The notes under the pieces: generated by a model
Database searches by the model: none
What the model saw: the letters and a program-made list of their open reading frames with translations, nothing else
What the model was told of the DNA's origin: nothing
Shown: in pieces, positions 1 to 7,987 of the stretch
Position numbering within the stretch: position 1 is the first letter of the stretch
Layout of the letters: each line of letters starts with the position of its first letter
Assembly (NCBI RefSeq): GCF_000378245.1
Contig: NZ_KB899498.1
Span: forward strand, 62,001-126,000
Source of the DNA: Aromatoleum toluclasticum ATCC 700605
GTDB lineage: Bacteria > Pseudomonadota > Gammaproteobacteria > Burkholderiales > Rhodocyclaceae
Direction of reading: 5' to 3'
DNA length: 64,000 nt
Program-made: the position numbers and the translations under genes

Positions 1-1
1 C

Positions 2-331
2 GAGACGGCCAAGGAGGTGGAACTGCACGGCGTAAAGATCCCCAAGGGGTCGTTCGTGCAGTGCATGGTGGTGTCGGCGAACCGGGACGAGGAGGTGTTC
101 GAGAATCCGGACCAGTTCGACATCGACCGCAAGCTCAAGCCTTCCTTCGGTTTCGGGTTCGGCCCGCATATGTGCATCGGGCAGTTCGTTGCGAAGGTGG
201 AACTCAATTGCGCGATCAACGCGATCCTCGATCTTTTCCCGAACCTGCGGCTGGACCCGGACAAGCCCGCACCGGTCATCGAAGGTGCCCAGCTGCGCGG
301 CGCGTCCCACGTGCATGTGATCTGGGACTGA
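2..331 (+). CDS. Cytochrome P450, C-terminal part (cut by window start)
   Basis: This is the last 109 residues of a cytochrome P450; the 5' part lies before the window. The heme-binding loop FGFGFGPHMCIGQF is intact, with the cysteine that ligates the heme iron. The end of the protein (IPKG...SANRDEE...DIDRKLKPSFGF...LRG...VIWD) matches the complete P450 at 10228-11502 almost position for position, so the two are close paralogues, probably with related terpenoid or steroid-like substrates. Electrons could come from the ferredoxin and reductase at 46009-47601 or the small ferredoxin at 36578. It lies 65 bp ahead of the next gene on the same strand. P450 identity is certain; substrate is inferred only from the surrounding dit-like genes. 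Confidence 0.93.
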   Translation, partial: ETAKEVELHGVKIPKGSFVQCMVVSANRDEEVFENPDQFDIDRKLKPSFGFGFGPHMCIGQFVAKVELNCAINAILDLFPNLRLDPDKPAPVIEGAQLRGASHVHVIWD

Positions 332-396
332 ACCCGGGCACCGTTCCCGCCCGTCGCGTGCACGGGCGGCTTCCCGACCTCTTCCGGAATTCAACG

Positions 397-1428
397 ATGA
401 GAATCTTCAAGACCGTTCCCCAACGGGGCGATTTCGCCTATCAATGCCTGGTCGGACCGCAGAAAGTCAGCGGCGCCAAGCTCGCGGACCTGCGTGATCA
501 TTTCGGGCTCAAGCTCACCAAGCACATGCCCTTCGGCAGCGTGCGCGACGAAGAAGGGCACATCTATTCCTTCGTCCGTGCCGTAAATGCGCCTGGCAGC
601 TCCCCCAACCCGACGAAGTTCATCTATCAGTCCACCCGGATTGACGAGCGCCACATCCGCGTCGACAAGGAAAGGATCCTGCCTCGCGCGATGACGATGT
701 TCCCTAAACGCTGGCTGGAAGGCGATACCGCCTGCTGGTCCAGCCTGGACGGCGAATCCGGCGAGCCGTGGCTGATTACCGCGTCGGGTGAGCGCTTCAG
801 CTGGAAGGAGGAGGGTCTTCTCGACATCGGCGGGCCGCTTATCGGCAACGGCATGCAGTGGTACCTGCCCGGCGAGGATTGGGGCACCTTCTACGTGTCG
901 CAACTCTACGACGTGTCCGGCATCTGCGAGGGGCGTCCGGTGAAGGGCGTCATCGCGCTCGACCAGGCGTGGATGGCCGACGGCGGTGCCATTCACTTCC
1001 AAAAGGACCTCGTCGTAAACCACAAGATGCACGTCATCTGGTGGTCGTTCGCGACGATCTACAAGGACGGGACCTGGGATGCGGGCTCGTTCATGGTCGG
1101 CCATGAGAATCTGGGCTACGCGATCTTCCAGAACCACAAGGGCGAGATCTATTGCACGACGGATATCGAGGGCGAGGTGCGACACAAGGAGGGAAGTTAT
1201 TTCGCCGAAACTGCCCGCATCGTGGTAGATGGCCGGGAGGAGTGGGAGTTCCTGCCTGATCCGAAAGGCGAAATGATGGACTTCGTCGGCGGGTTCCCGA
1301 TCACCGCGCAACAGGAGGGCCGCTGGAGGCGTGTGGGTGATACGCGCGAGCCGGATCGCTGGATGGCCTGGGGCGAATCGGACCGCCGCAACGGCAGCGC
1401 GCGCAATGTGCGCGGCAGCGAACTCTGA
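397..1428 (+). CDS. Conserved hypothetical protein, possibly lipocalin-like (CrtC/AttH or DUF7064/7065 type)
   Basis: A 343-residue protein starting at the ATG at 397; the frame stays open further upstream but overlaps the P450 gene there, so I take the first ATG after the P450 stop. No signal peptide or membrane segment is visible. It is rich in Trp, Gly and beta-strand-like segments (for example MHVIWWSFATIY and GHENLGYAIFQNHKG), which recalls lipocalin-like hydroxyneurosporene-synthase/AttH folds and the DUF7064/DUF7065 proteins I associate with steroid or terpenoid gene clusters. That family link is from memory and weak. Its place directly behind a P450 suggests a role in handling or modifying the hydrophobic P450 product. 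Function not assigned. Confidence 0.8.
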   Translation: MRIFKTVPQRGDFAYQCLVGPQKVSGAKLADLRDHFGLKLTKHMPFGSVRDEEGHIYSFVRAVNAPGSSPNPTKFIYQSTRIDERHIRVDKERILPRAMTMFPKRWLEGDTACWSSLDGESGEPWLITASGERFSWKEEGLLDIGGPLIGNGMQWYLPGEDWGTFYVSQLYDVSGICEGRPVKGVIALDQAWMADGGAIHFQKDLVVNHKMHVIWWSFATIYKDGTWDAGSFMVGHENLGYAIFQNHKGEIYCTTDIEGEVRHKEGSYFAETARIVVDGREEWEFLPDPKGEMMDFVGGFPITAQQEGRWRRVGDTREPDRWMAWGESDRRNGSARNVRGSEL

Positions 1429-1465
1429 CCGTTCGATGAACACGAGACACGAAAAAGGAACCACC

Positions 1466-1822
1466 ATGAGCATCGACGCAAAGGTCATCGAGCATTTCCT
1501 GCACACACAGCTTGCGCGATGGAACGCCTCCGACAAGGAAGGTTTTCTGGCTGCTTACCGCGAAGTCGCACCAGGCGGTCTCACCATCGAATACGTCGGT
1601 CGACCGTCCGCTGACGGGTGGCCGGTGCTTGAAGCGATGTGGACCGCGCAGAACGCCAAGATCGGCATCGAGGAGGTCGCGATGATCATCAATGGCTGCG
1701 AGGCGGCCTGTCACAACCGCAACAGGGTGAAGGGGACCGATGTGACGATCGAAACCATCGAGCTCTATTGCTTCGACGAGGGCGGCAAGCTCCACGTGCG
1801 CTACTTCATTCGTCAGCCCTGA
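1466..1822 (+). CDS. Small SnoaL/NTF2-like protein
   Basis: A 118-residue protein with ATG at 1466 preceded by AAAAAGGAACC as ribosome site. The order helix (VIEHFLHTQLARWNASDKEGFLAAYREV) followed by strands with GLTIEYVGRP and a C-terminal IETIELYCFDEGGKLHVRYF fits the NTF2-like/SnoaL cone fold, whose length (about 110-150 residues) it matches. Such proteins include ketosteroid isomerases and polyketide cyclases, but also non-catalytic binding proteins. It sits 37 bp after the preceding gene on the same strand and likely belongs to the same P450 transcript. An isomerase or cyclase on a polycyclic ketone is possible; no catalytic pair can be assigned with confidence. Confidence 0.75.
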   Translation: MSIDAKVIEHFLHTQLARWNASDKEGFLAAYREVAPGGLTIEYVGRPSADGWPVLEAMWTAQNAKIGIEEVAMIINGCEAACHNRNRVKGTDVTIETIELYCFDEGGKLHVRYFIRQP

Positions 1823-1927
1823 ACGGGCAGTAACGGCACGGTCGGGAAAAACCGCGATCGCGAGCGTCCTCTCTACATCCTGAGGCAGGTGCGGCGTGTT
1901 CTGACACCCGGTCAGATCACGCCGTTC

Positions 1928-1981
1928 TTGTTTCGGACGGGATTCAGTCGTATATTTGAACAGAAATGCAAAAACTGAACA
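1928..1981 (+). promoter_or_regulatory. Promoter with TetR-type operator, site 1 of 3
   Basis: The 316-bp gap 1823-2138 has no gene. It holds TTGTTT at 1928-1933 and TATATT at 1951-1956, 17 bp apart, which is a plausible sigma-70 promoter. Directly downstream, ACAGAAATGCAAAAACTG (1960-1977) matches the core also found at 40563-40580 and 50071-50088. An operator just after the -10 box would block transcription. It would control the operon starting at 2139. Binding by the TetR protein encoded at 49369 is inference. Confidence 0.5.
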
Positions 1982-2138
1982 GATACCGACGAGAGGCTGT
2001 GCATCGGTGAGGCCGCTCGACCCCGCGATCGAGCGCTTCATGCAGGGTCGGGTGGCTCGTCGAAGTTCTGCAGCCTTGCCTGAGCGTTCTGACCACGTCT
2101 CGCCGGGCAACCCGTTCATCCCGACCGAGGATCCCACC

Positions 2139-2648
2139 ATGGCGAGAATCCAGCCCATTCCCCTCGATGCGTTGCCTGCACCGCTTGCCGACGCAGTGGC
2201 ACGGGGGGGCGCCAACCGCATGTTGAGTTCCACCGTCCCGGTGCAGGTCTGGGCACATCGCCCCGAGCTTGCCCAAGCCTGGCTCGCGACCCTGGAAACG
2301 ATGCACGTGAACGGGGTGCTCGACGGCCGCCTCCGCGAGTTGGTGCGGCTCAGGATCGCCTCGATCACGACCTGCAAGGCGTGTCAGCTCGCCCGCAAGG
2401 ACGACGCGGTGAGCGAGGAGGATATCGCCTGCCTGAGCACGGACGATGCTCGTTTTTCGCCGCACGAGAAGGCGGCGCTGCGATACGCCGAGCTCTTTGC
2501 GGCCGACTACATGGCCATCGACGACGCGGTATTCGCCGAGCTCGGCCGCCATTTTTCCACCGCCCAGATCGTCGAGCTGAACATGTTCTGCGCGCTGATG
2601 CTCGCGGGTGGGCGCATGACGTATGTGCAGCAGGCGTACGCGGAGTAG
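2139..2648 (+). CDS. Carboxymuconolactone decarboxylase/AhpD-like protein
   Basis: A 169-residue protein starting at ATG 2139, in a frame that is open earlier but has no better start. It carries the AhpD/CMD signature: RELVRLRIASITTCKACQLARKDD, with a CxxC pair (TCKAC) on the helix, followed by FSPHEKAALRYAELFA and the conserved ILELN-like stretch AQIVELNMFCALML. In the AhpD family these cysteines work in peroxide or alkylhydroperoxide reduction; CMD members decarboxylate a lactone. The CxxC favours a redox role, possibly protecting against oxygenase by-products. It is the first gene after the site-1 promoter and ends 4 bp before the CoA-transferase gene, so it leads that operon. Confidence 0.85.
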   Translation: MARIQPIPLDALPAPLADAVARGGANRMLSSTVPVQVWAHRPELAQAWLATLETMHVNGVLDGRLRELVRLRIASITTCKACQLARKDDAVSEEDIACLSTDDARFSPHEKAALRYAELFAADYMAIDDAVFAELGRHFSTAQIVELNMFCALMLAGGRMTYVQQAYAE

Positions 2649-2652
2649 GGCG

Positions 2653-4884
2653 ATGCACGAAGGCATCCTCGCCGGTATCCGCGTCATCGAGATCGCGTGC
2701 GGCATCCCCGGTCCGGCGGCCGGGTTGCAGCTCTCGGAGGCGGGTGCGGAAGTCATCCGCATCGAAGCGCCGGGCGGCGATGCGGAGCAGGGCACGGCCT
2801 TGTTCTCCGTTCTCAACAGGGGAAAGCGTCGGGTCGAACTCGACCTGGATCGCGATGATGAGCGCAGGCGTCTGCATACCTTGCTGGCCGACGCCGACGT
2901 GTTGATCCACGACTTCATACCCAGCCGTGCGGTAGCGTTGGGGCTGGCGGACGACGTGCTTGCTGCAGCATGCCCGCAGCTTGTTGTCTCGGCAATCACC
3001 GGCTGGCCATCGCGGCATCCACTCGCCGAGGCCTTGCCGCGGGAATCGCTCGTGCTCGCGCGCTTGGGTCTGCTCGACGAGCAGCCTGGTCATCGGCCGG
3101 GCCCGATCTTCGTCCGCATGCCATTCGCGAGTTGGCTCGCCGCCTGGTTCTGCGTCATCGGGGTGATGGCGCGTCTGATCGCACGTCGACGCGACGGGCG
3201 CGGCGGGGCGGCTCACACCAGCCTCGCCCAGGCCGCGCTCGCACCGATGAGCATGCACTGGTCACGCGCCGAGACGCCGACACCGGTGTTCGCGAAAGGG
3301 CTCGACAAGACGACGCCTATTCCGCTGCACCGATGCTTCGACGGGCGCTGGATCCATGTGCACTACTCACCGGACAAGGCGCCTTGGATGGCAGAGACGC
3401 TCGTAGCGATGGGGCCCGAGGCGGTCGCGGCCGAGAACGCGAAATATCCGCCCAGCCACGTTGCGCCAAACTTCGGCGCGAATAGGGTAATCATTGCCAC
3501 GCGCCCCGCGCACGAATGGGTCGAACACTTCTGGCAGCACGACGTGGCCGCACAGGTGGCGGCCCCTTTCGGTGAGATATACCGCGACGAACAGGCGCGT
3601 GCCAACGGATTTGTCGTGATGGTGGATGATCCCATCCTCGGTCGCGTGTTCGAACCCGGGCCGGCGTACACCACCGACCCTCCCCCGCGCCTGCGCGGCG
3701 GGTTGCGGCCGCTTGAATCGGACCCCGCTTGGAGCGTCCCGCGCGCGCAAGCATTCGACGGCGCGCCGAAGGGGCAGCCGGGGAGCGCACCCCTCGCGGG
3801 GCTCAGGGTGCTCGACCTTGGCGCCTACCTCGCGGGGCCCTTCGCGACGCAGCTCCTCGCCGACCTCGGCGCCGAAGTCATCAAGGTGGAACCCCCCGGT
3901 GGCGATGCAATGCGCCGTCTGGAACGGATCTTCGCCGGCACGCAGCGTGGCAAGCTCGGTGCGACGCTCAAGCTCGGGGATCCGGCCGCACAACCGGCAC
4001 TCGCGGCGCTGGTGCGCTGGGCCGACGTGGTTCATCACAACGTCCGCCTGCCGGCCGCGCACAAGCTGGGTATCGACTACGAAACCCTGAAGGCGATCAA
4101 TCCGGCGCTCGTGTATTGCCACATCAGCGCCTACGGTCCGCTGGGACCGCGCAAGGACTGGCCCGGGTTCGACCAGCTGATGCAGGCGGCCTGCGGCTGG
4201 GAAGTGGAATGCGGCGGCGAGGGGAAGCCTCCGATGTGGCTGCGCTTCGGCGTCGGGGACTACTTTGCCGCGCTGTCGTCAGTGTTCGCACTCCTGCTCG
4301 CGCATTTTCAGCGCCAGATAACGGGCGACGGACAGGCGGTGGCGGCATCGCTCCTCGGCGCGACGCTACTGACCGTGGGCGAGGCCGTGATGCGCGCCGA
4401 CGGCAGTCTGTCCCCGATCGATCACCTCGACGCGGCGCAGACCGGCGTGTCGCCGGATCACCGTCTGTATCGCTGCGCGGACGGCTGGCTGGCCGTCGCC
4501 GCGCTGCTGCCCGAGGAAGCGCGGGCGCTCGCCGCCTTGGCCGGGAGCGATCGCGAGGCCTGGTTTGCGGCGCTTAGCCGCGAGACGGCCTGCGAGTGTC
4601 TGACCTCCGCCGGCGTGCCCTGCGAGCCCGCGCTCGAAAACCCTGGCCTGAGCTTTCTCGACGACGACGGCTGCCGACGGGCGGGGCTGCACGTCGCCTA
4701 TCCGCACGCGGTGTATGGGCACCTCGAACAGGTCGGCGCGTACTGGAACTTTTGCGACCTGCCCCTCGCCCTTGACCGGGCACCACCGGCGCTGGGCGAG
4801 CACAGCCACAGGGTGTGGCGATCGGTCGGGCTCGACGAAGGGCAGATTCAAAGCATGGTCGCCGCGGCCGTGACCAATCCCTGA
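2653..4884 (+). CDS. Fused double-domain CaiB/BaiF (family III) CoA-transferase
   Basis: At 743 residues this is about twice the usual length because two family III CoA-transferase domains are joined. Domain 1 (about 5-370) opens with AGIRVIEIACGIPGPAAGLQLSEAGAEVIRIE; domain 2 (about 385-743) opens with AGLRVLDLGAYLAGPFATQLLADLGAEVIKVE. These enzymes move CoA between carboxylic acids or racemise 2-methylacyl-CoAs. Single-domain members form interlocked dimers, so the fusion probably mimics a heterodimer. At the position where transferases carry the catalytic Asp (SMxDA after GxGQ), domain 1 reads SLAQA and domain 2 SLLGA, so neither half seems to have it. Start at ATG 2653, 4 bp after the CMD-like gene. 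A role in activating or isomerising a ring-cleavage acid is inferred. Confidence 0.9.
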   Translation: MHEGILAGIRVIEIACGIPGPAAGLQLSEAGAEVIRIEAPGGDAEQGTALFSVLNRGKRRVELDLDRDDERRRLHTLLADADVLIHDFIPSRAVALGLADDVLAAACPQLVVSAITGWPSRHPLAEALPRESLVLARLGLLDEQPGHRPGPIFVRMPFASWLAAWFCVIGVMARLIARRRDGRGGAAHTSLAQAALAPMSMHWSRAETPTPVFAKGLDKTTPIPLHRCFDGRWIHVHYSPDKAPWMAETLVAMGPEAVAAENAKYPPSHVAPNFGANRVIIATRPAHEWVEHFWQHDVAAQVAAPFGEIYRDEQARANGFVVMVDDPILGRVFEPGPAYTTDPPPRLRGGLRPLESDPAWSVPRAQAFDGAPKGQPGSAPLAGLRVLDLGAYLAGPFATQLLADLGAEVIKVEPPGGDAMRRLERIFAGTQRGKLGATLKLGDPAAQPALAALVRWADVVHHNVRLPAAHKLGIDYETLKAINPALVYCHISAYGPLGPRKDWPGFDQLMQAACGWEVECGGEGKPPMWLRFGVGDYFAALSSVFALLLAHFQRQITGDGQAVAASLLGATLLTVGEAVMRADGSLSPIDHLDAAQTGVSPDHRLYRCADGWLAVAALLPEEARALAALAGSDREAWFAALSRETACECLTSAGVPCEPALENPGLSFLDDDGCRRAGLHVAYPHAVYGHLEQVGAYWNFCDLPLALDRAPPALGEHSHRVWRSVGLDEGQIQSMVAAAVTNP

Positions 4885-4910
4885 GGCATGGACGAAGGAG
4901 AGACGAACAC

Positions 4911-5648
4911 GTGAACGAACTGGACTTCAGCGGCAAGACGGTACTCGTGGTGGGAGGATCGAGCGGGATCGGCAACGGCATGGCGCAGGCCTTTCGTCGG
5001 CGCGGGGCGAACGTCCATGTCTGGGGCACGCGACCGACCGTCGCCGATTACGCCGATTCGTCCGACTCGAACCTCGAGGGACTCGCGTATGTGCAAGTGG
5101 ATGTGGCCGACGCCGATGCGGTGGCGAGCGCGCCGGTGCCGTTCGAGCGGCTCGACGTGCTGATCTGCGCGCAAGGCACGGTGCGCTACAACCGCGAGGA
5201 GTTCAAGGTGCCGGCCTTTCGGGAGGTCGTGAACGTGAACCTCGTGAGCCTCATGGCCTGCGGCGACAAGTTCCACGACATGCTCGCCGAGAGCCGCGGA
5301 TCGATGATCATCGTGAGTTCGGCCGCGGCCTTCCATTCCACGGTCGGCACCCCGGCCTACAACGCTTCCAAGACGGGGGCCTACGGCCTTACCCGCACGC
5401 TGGGCGAAGCGTGGGCACGCGACGGCATCCGCGTAAACGGCATCGCCCCCGGACTCGTCGCGACCAAGCTTACCCGCATCACGACGGATCACCCCAAGCG
5501 CCTGGAGGCATCGCTCAAGAATATTCCCCTCGGCCGCCTCGGCACGCCGGAAGAGATGGCCGGTGCGGCGCTCTTCCTCGCTTCGCCGCTGGCGTCCTAC
5601 ATGCTCGGCCAGACCCTGCTGGTCGATGGCGGCCTGCTGCTCGCCTGA
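4911..5648 (+). CDS. SDR family oxidoreductase
   Basis: A classical short-chain dehydrogenase of 245 residues with a GTG start at 4911, preceded by GAAGGAGAGA. It shows the cofactor motif VVGGSSGIG near the N-terminus, catalytic Ser in IIVSSAAAF, YNASK as the YxxxK pair, and the C-terminal GQTLLVDGG. It interconverts an alcohol and a ketone with NAD(P). It follows the CoA-transferase gene by 26 bp and precedes the acyl-CoA dehydrogenase by 12 bp, so it likely acts on a CoA-bound hydroxy intermediate or a ring hydroxyl. The exact substrate cannot be read from sequence. Confidence 0.9.
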   Translation: MNELDFSGKTVLVVGGSSGIGNGMAQAFRRRGANVHVWGTRPTVADYADSSDSNLEGLAYVQVDVADADAVASAPVPFERLDVLICAQGTVRYNREEFKVPAFREVVNVNLVSLMACGDKFHDMLAESRGSMIIVSSAAAFHSTVGTPAYNASKTGAYGLTRTLGEAWARDGIRVNGIAPGLVATKLTRITTDHPKRLEASLKNIPLGRLGTPEEMAGAALFLASPLASYMLGQTLLVDGGLLLA

Positions 5649-5660
5649 TGGAGATCGAAG

Positions 5661-6935
5661 ATGGCATGGGATTTTGAGACCGACCCGGAATTCCAGCAGG
5701 AACTCGACTGGATCGACCGCTTTGTGCGCGAGGAGGTCGAGCCGCTCGAGCATGTCCTCGGCAGCCCCTGGAATATCCACGATCCGCGCTTCGAGGCGCT
5801 GGTCCGCCCGCTGCAGCGCGAGGTGAAGGCCAGGAATCTGTGGGCTTGCCACCTCGGACCGGAACTTGGCGGGGCGGGCTATGGCCAGGTCAAGCTGGCG
5901 TTGATGAACGAGATCCTCGGTCGCGCGCTGTTCGCGCCCATCGTGTTCGGCGCGCACGCGCCCGATTCGGGAAACTGCGAGATCCTCGCGCACTACGGCA
6001 CGCCCGAACAGAAGGCGCGCTACCTTGAGCCGCTTCTCGACAACCGCATCGTGTCCTGTTTTGCGATGACCGAGCCGCAGGGGGGCGCCGATCCGAAAGT
6101 GTTCACGACGCGAGCCGAACAGGATGGCAACGATTGGCTGATTTCGGGGCAGAAGTGGTTCGCGTCGAACGCTCGCTATGCCGCGTTCTACATCGTCATG
6201 GCGATCACCGACCCGACCGTGTCGCCCTACAAAGGCATGAGCATGTTCATCGTGCCTGCCGACACGCCGGGAATCGAGATCGTCCGTAACGTCGGCGTCC
6301 CTGACGATCCCGAGGCGACTCATGGCTACCTGAATTTCGACCGGGTGCGGGTGTCGGCGGAGAACATGCTCGGCGCGCCCGGCGAGGCCTTCGTCGTCGC
6401 GCAGGTGCGCCTTGGCGGGGGGCGCGTGCACCACGCGATGCGCGTCATCGGCCAGTCGCAGAAGGCACTCGACGCGCTGTGCGAGCGGGCCTTGTCGCGC
6501 AGCACCCAGGGCGCGCTGCTCGCGGACAAGCAGATGGTGCAGGAGAGGATCGCCGATGCGTGGATCCAGCTCGAGCAGTTCCGCCTGCTGGTCATGCGCA
6601 CTGCCTGGCGCATCGACAAGTACCAGGACTACATGAAGGTGCGCAAGGACATCGCCGCGGTGAAGGCGACGATGCCCAAGGTGCTGCACGACATCGCGTC
6701 GAGTGCATTGCAGGTGCATGGATCGATAGGGGTGTCGTCCGAGATGCCCTTCGTCGGCCTGATCGTGCGCGCCTACCAGATGGGGCTCGCAGACGGTCCG
6801 ACCGAGGTGCACAAGATCACCGTCGCCAAACAGTTGCTGCGCGAGTACACCGGTTGCGAGGACTTGTTCCCCGACTATCACCGGCCGACGGCCGAGGCCG
6901 CTGCACGGGCGAAGTTCAGCGCGGTGCTGGGATGA
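5661..6935 (+). CDS. Acyl-CoA dehydrogenase
   Basis: A 424-residue flavoprotein of the acyl-CoA dehydrogenase superfamily. Visible signatures are CFAMTEPQGGADP (FAD/substrate loop), DWLISGQKWFASNA, and the C-terminal helix region with KVLHDIASSALQVHGSIGVSSEMPFVG. The length is slightly above the usual 380-400. It removes hydrogens from an acyl-CoA and passes electrons to ETF, here probably the EtfAB at 25539-27229. Its stop overlaps the ATG of the kinase gene (ATGA, 6932-6935), so the two are translationally coupled. This recalls ACAD10/ACAD11 and Lva systems in which a kinase phosphorylates a hydroxyacyl-CoA before elimination. Confidence 0.93.
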   Translation: MAWDFETDPEFQQELDWIDRFVREEVEPLEHVLGSPWNIHDPRFEALVRPLQREVKARNLWACHLGPELGGAGYGQVKLALMNEILGRALFAPIVFGAHAPDSGNCEILAHYGTPEQKARYLEPLLDNRIVSCFAMTEPQGGADPKVFTTRAEQDGNDWLISGQKWFASNARYAAFYIVMAITDPTVSPYKGMSMFIVPADTPGIEIVRNVGVPDDPEATHGYLNFDRVRVSAENMLGAPGEAFVVAQVRLGGGRVHHAMRVIGQSQKALDALCERALSRSTQGALLADKQMVQERIADAWIQLEQFRLLVMRTAWRIDKYQDYMKVRKDIAAVKATMPKVLHDIASSALQVHGSIGVSSEMPFVGLIVRAYQMGLADGPTEVHKITVAKQLLREYTGCEDLFPDYHRPTAEAAARAKFSAVLG

Positions 6936-7987
6936 GCGCTCACGGGTGGGCGGCGGAGGTCGATCTCGGACGACTCGCCGAATGGATGGATGCGCAGGGG
7001 CTGGGTAGTGGGGCGATCGACTCGGTCACGCCGCTCACCGGGGGCACGCAGAACATCCTGCTGCGCTTTTTTCGGGACGGCGCCGAGTACGTCCTGCGTT
7101 GCCCGCCGCCGGGCGCAAAGCCCGAGATCCAAGCGACCTTTCTCCGTGAGGCGCGGTTGCTCGGAGCACTTGCCGGCACGGCGGTACCACACCCGCGCCT
7201 GACTGCTGCCTGCACGGATGCGTCGGTGCTCGGTGCGCCGTTCTACCTGATGGCTCCGGTGGATGGGTTCACAGCGACGCCGACGCCGCTCCGGGGGGCC
7301 TATGTCACCGACCCGGCGTGGCGCCATGCGATGGGGCTGTCGATGGTCGATGCCTTGCTGCGCCTGGGCGAGGTCGCGCCCGGCGCGGTCGGACTGGCGG
7401 ACTTCGGGCGGCCGGAAGGGTTTCTTGAGCGGCAAGTACCGCGCTGGCTCACGCATCTCGAGCGCTGCGCGGAGCAGCCCGGTTGGCCGGGGCCGCAGGC
7501 GCTGCCTGGCGTGCGCGAGGTGGCCGACTGGCTCGAAGCGCACGTGCCAGCGGCCAACGTTCCGGGGTTGATGCACGGCGATTATCACTTTGGTAACGTG
7601 ATGTTCCGGCATGACCGGCCCGCGCTTGCAGCGATCATCGACTGGGAGCTAGCGACGCTGGGGGATCCGCTGCTCGATCTCGGCTGGCTCGTCGCGACCT
7701 GGCCCGACCGCGACGGGCGGGGCGCCGGCACCATCCGCATCGCGCCCGCCGACGGTCTTCCCTCGACCGCCGAACTCGTCGAACACTATCGCCAGGGCAG
7801 CGGGCGCGATCTGTCGGCGATCAATTGGTACGTCGCGATGGCACGCTTCAAGCTCGGCATCATGCTCGAGGCCAGCCATGCGCGATCCTGCGCAGGCAAG
7901 GCTCCGGCGGAAACCGGCGCGCAGCATCATGCGTCCGCGGTGCGCCTGCTCGAAGCGGCGATCGCGGGGATCGAGGTGCGGGCGTGA
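6932..7987 (+). CDS. Aminoglycoside-phosphotransferase-fold kinase (ACAD10/11- or LvaA-like)
   Basis: A 351-residue APH-family kinase. It has an N-terminal lobe starting PLTGGTQNILLRF with a substrate-like stretch EYVLRCPPPG, the catalytic loop HGDYHFGNVMF (His215, Asp217) and the metal-binding IIDWE (Asp237). In bacteria and in human ACAD10/11, relatives of this type phosphorylate 4-hydroxyacyl-CoAs so that an acyl-CoA dehydrogenase-type partner can eliminate phosphate. The gene overlaps the preceding acyl-CoA dehydrogenase by 4 nt and the following MFS gene by 4 nt, which strongly supports a working pair rather than antibiotic resistance. The substrate, presumably a hydroxylated CoA thioester from ring breakdown, is inferred. 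Confidence 0.88.
   Translation: MSAHGWAAEVDLGRLAEWMDAQGLGSGAIDSVTPLTGGTQNILLRFFRDGAEYVLRCPPPGAKPEIQATFLREARLLGALAGTAVPHPRLTAACTDASVLGAPFYLMAPVDGFTATPTPLRGAYVTDPAWRHAMGLSMVDALLRLGEVAPGAVGLADFGRPEGFLERQVPRWLTHLERCAEQPGWPGPQALPGVREVADWLEAHVPAANVPGLMHGDYHFGNVMFRHDRPALAAIIDWELATLGDPLLDLGWLVATWPDRDGRGAGTIRIAPADGLPSTAELVEHYRQGSGRDLSAINWYVAMARFKLGIMLEASHARSCAGKAPAETGAQHHASAVRLLEAAIAGIEVRA

Noticed and set aside
4848-6881. Long minus-strand frame (677 codons) opposite the SDR and acyl-CoA dehydrogenase
   Set aside because: Antisense shadow; no family motif, and the forward genes are unambiguous.
6932-7987. Antibiotic resistance role for the APH-fold kinase
   Set aside because: The 4-nt overlaps with an acyl-CoA dehydrogenase and an MFS gene, and the operon content, point to metabolism.
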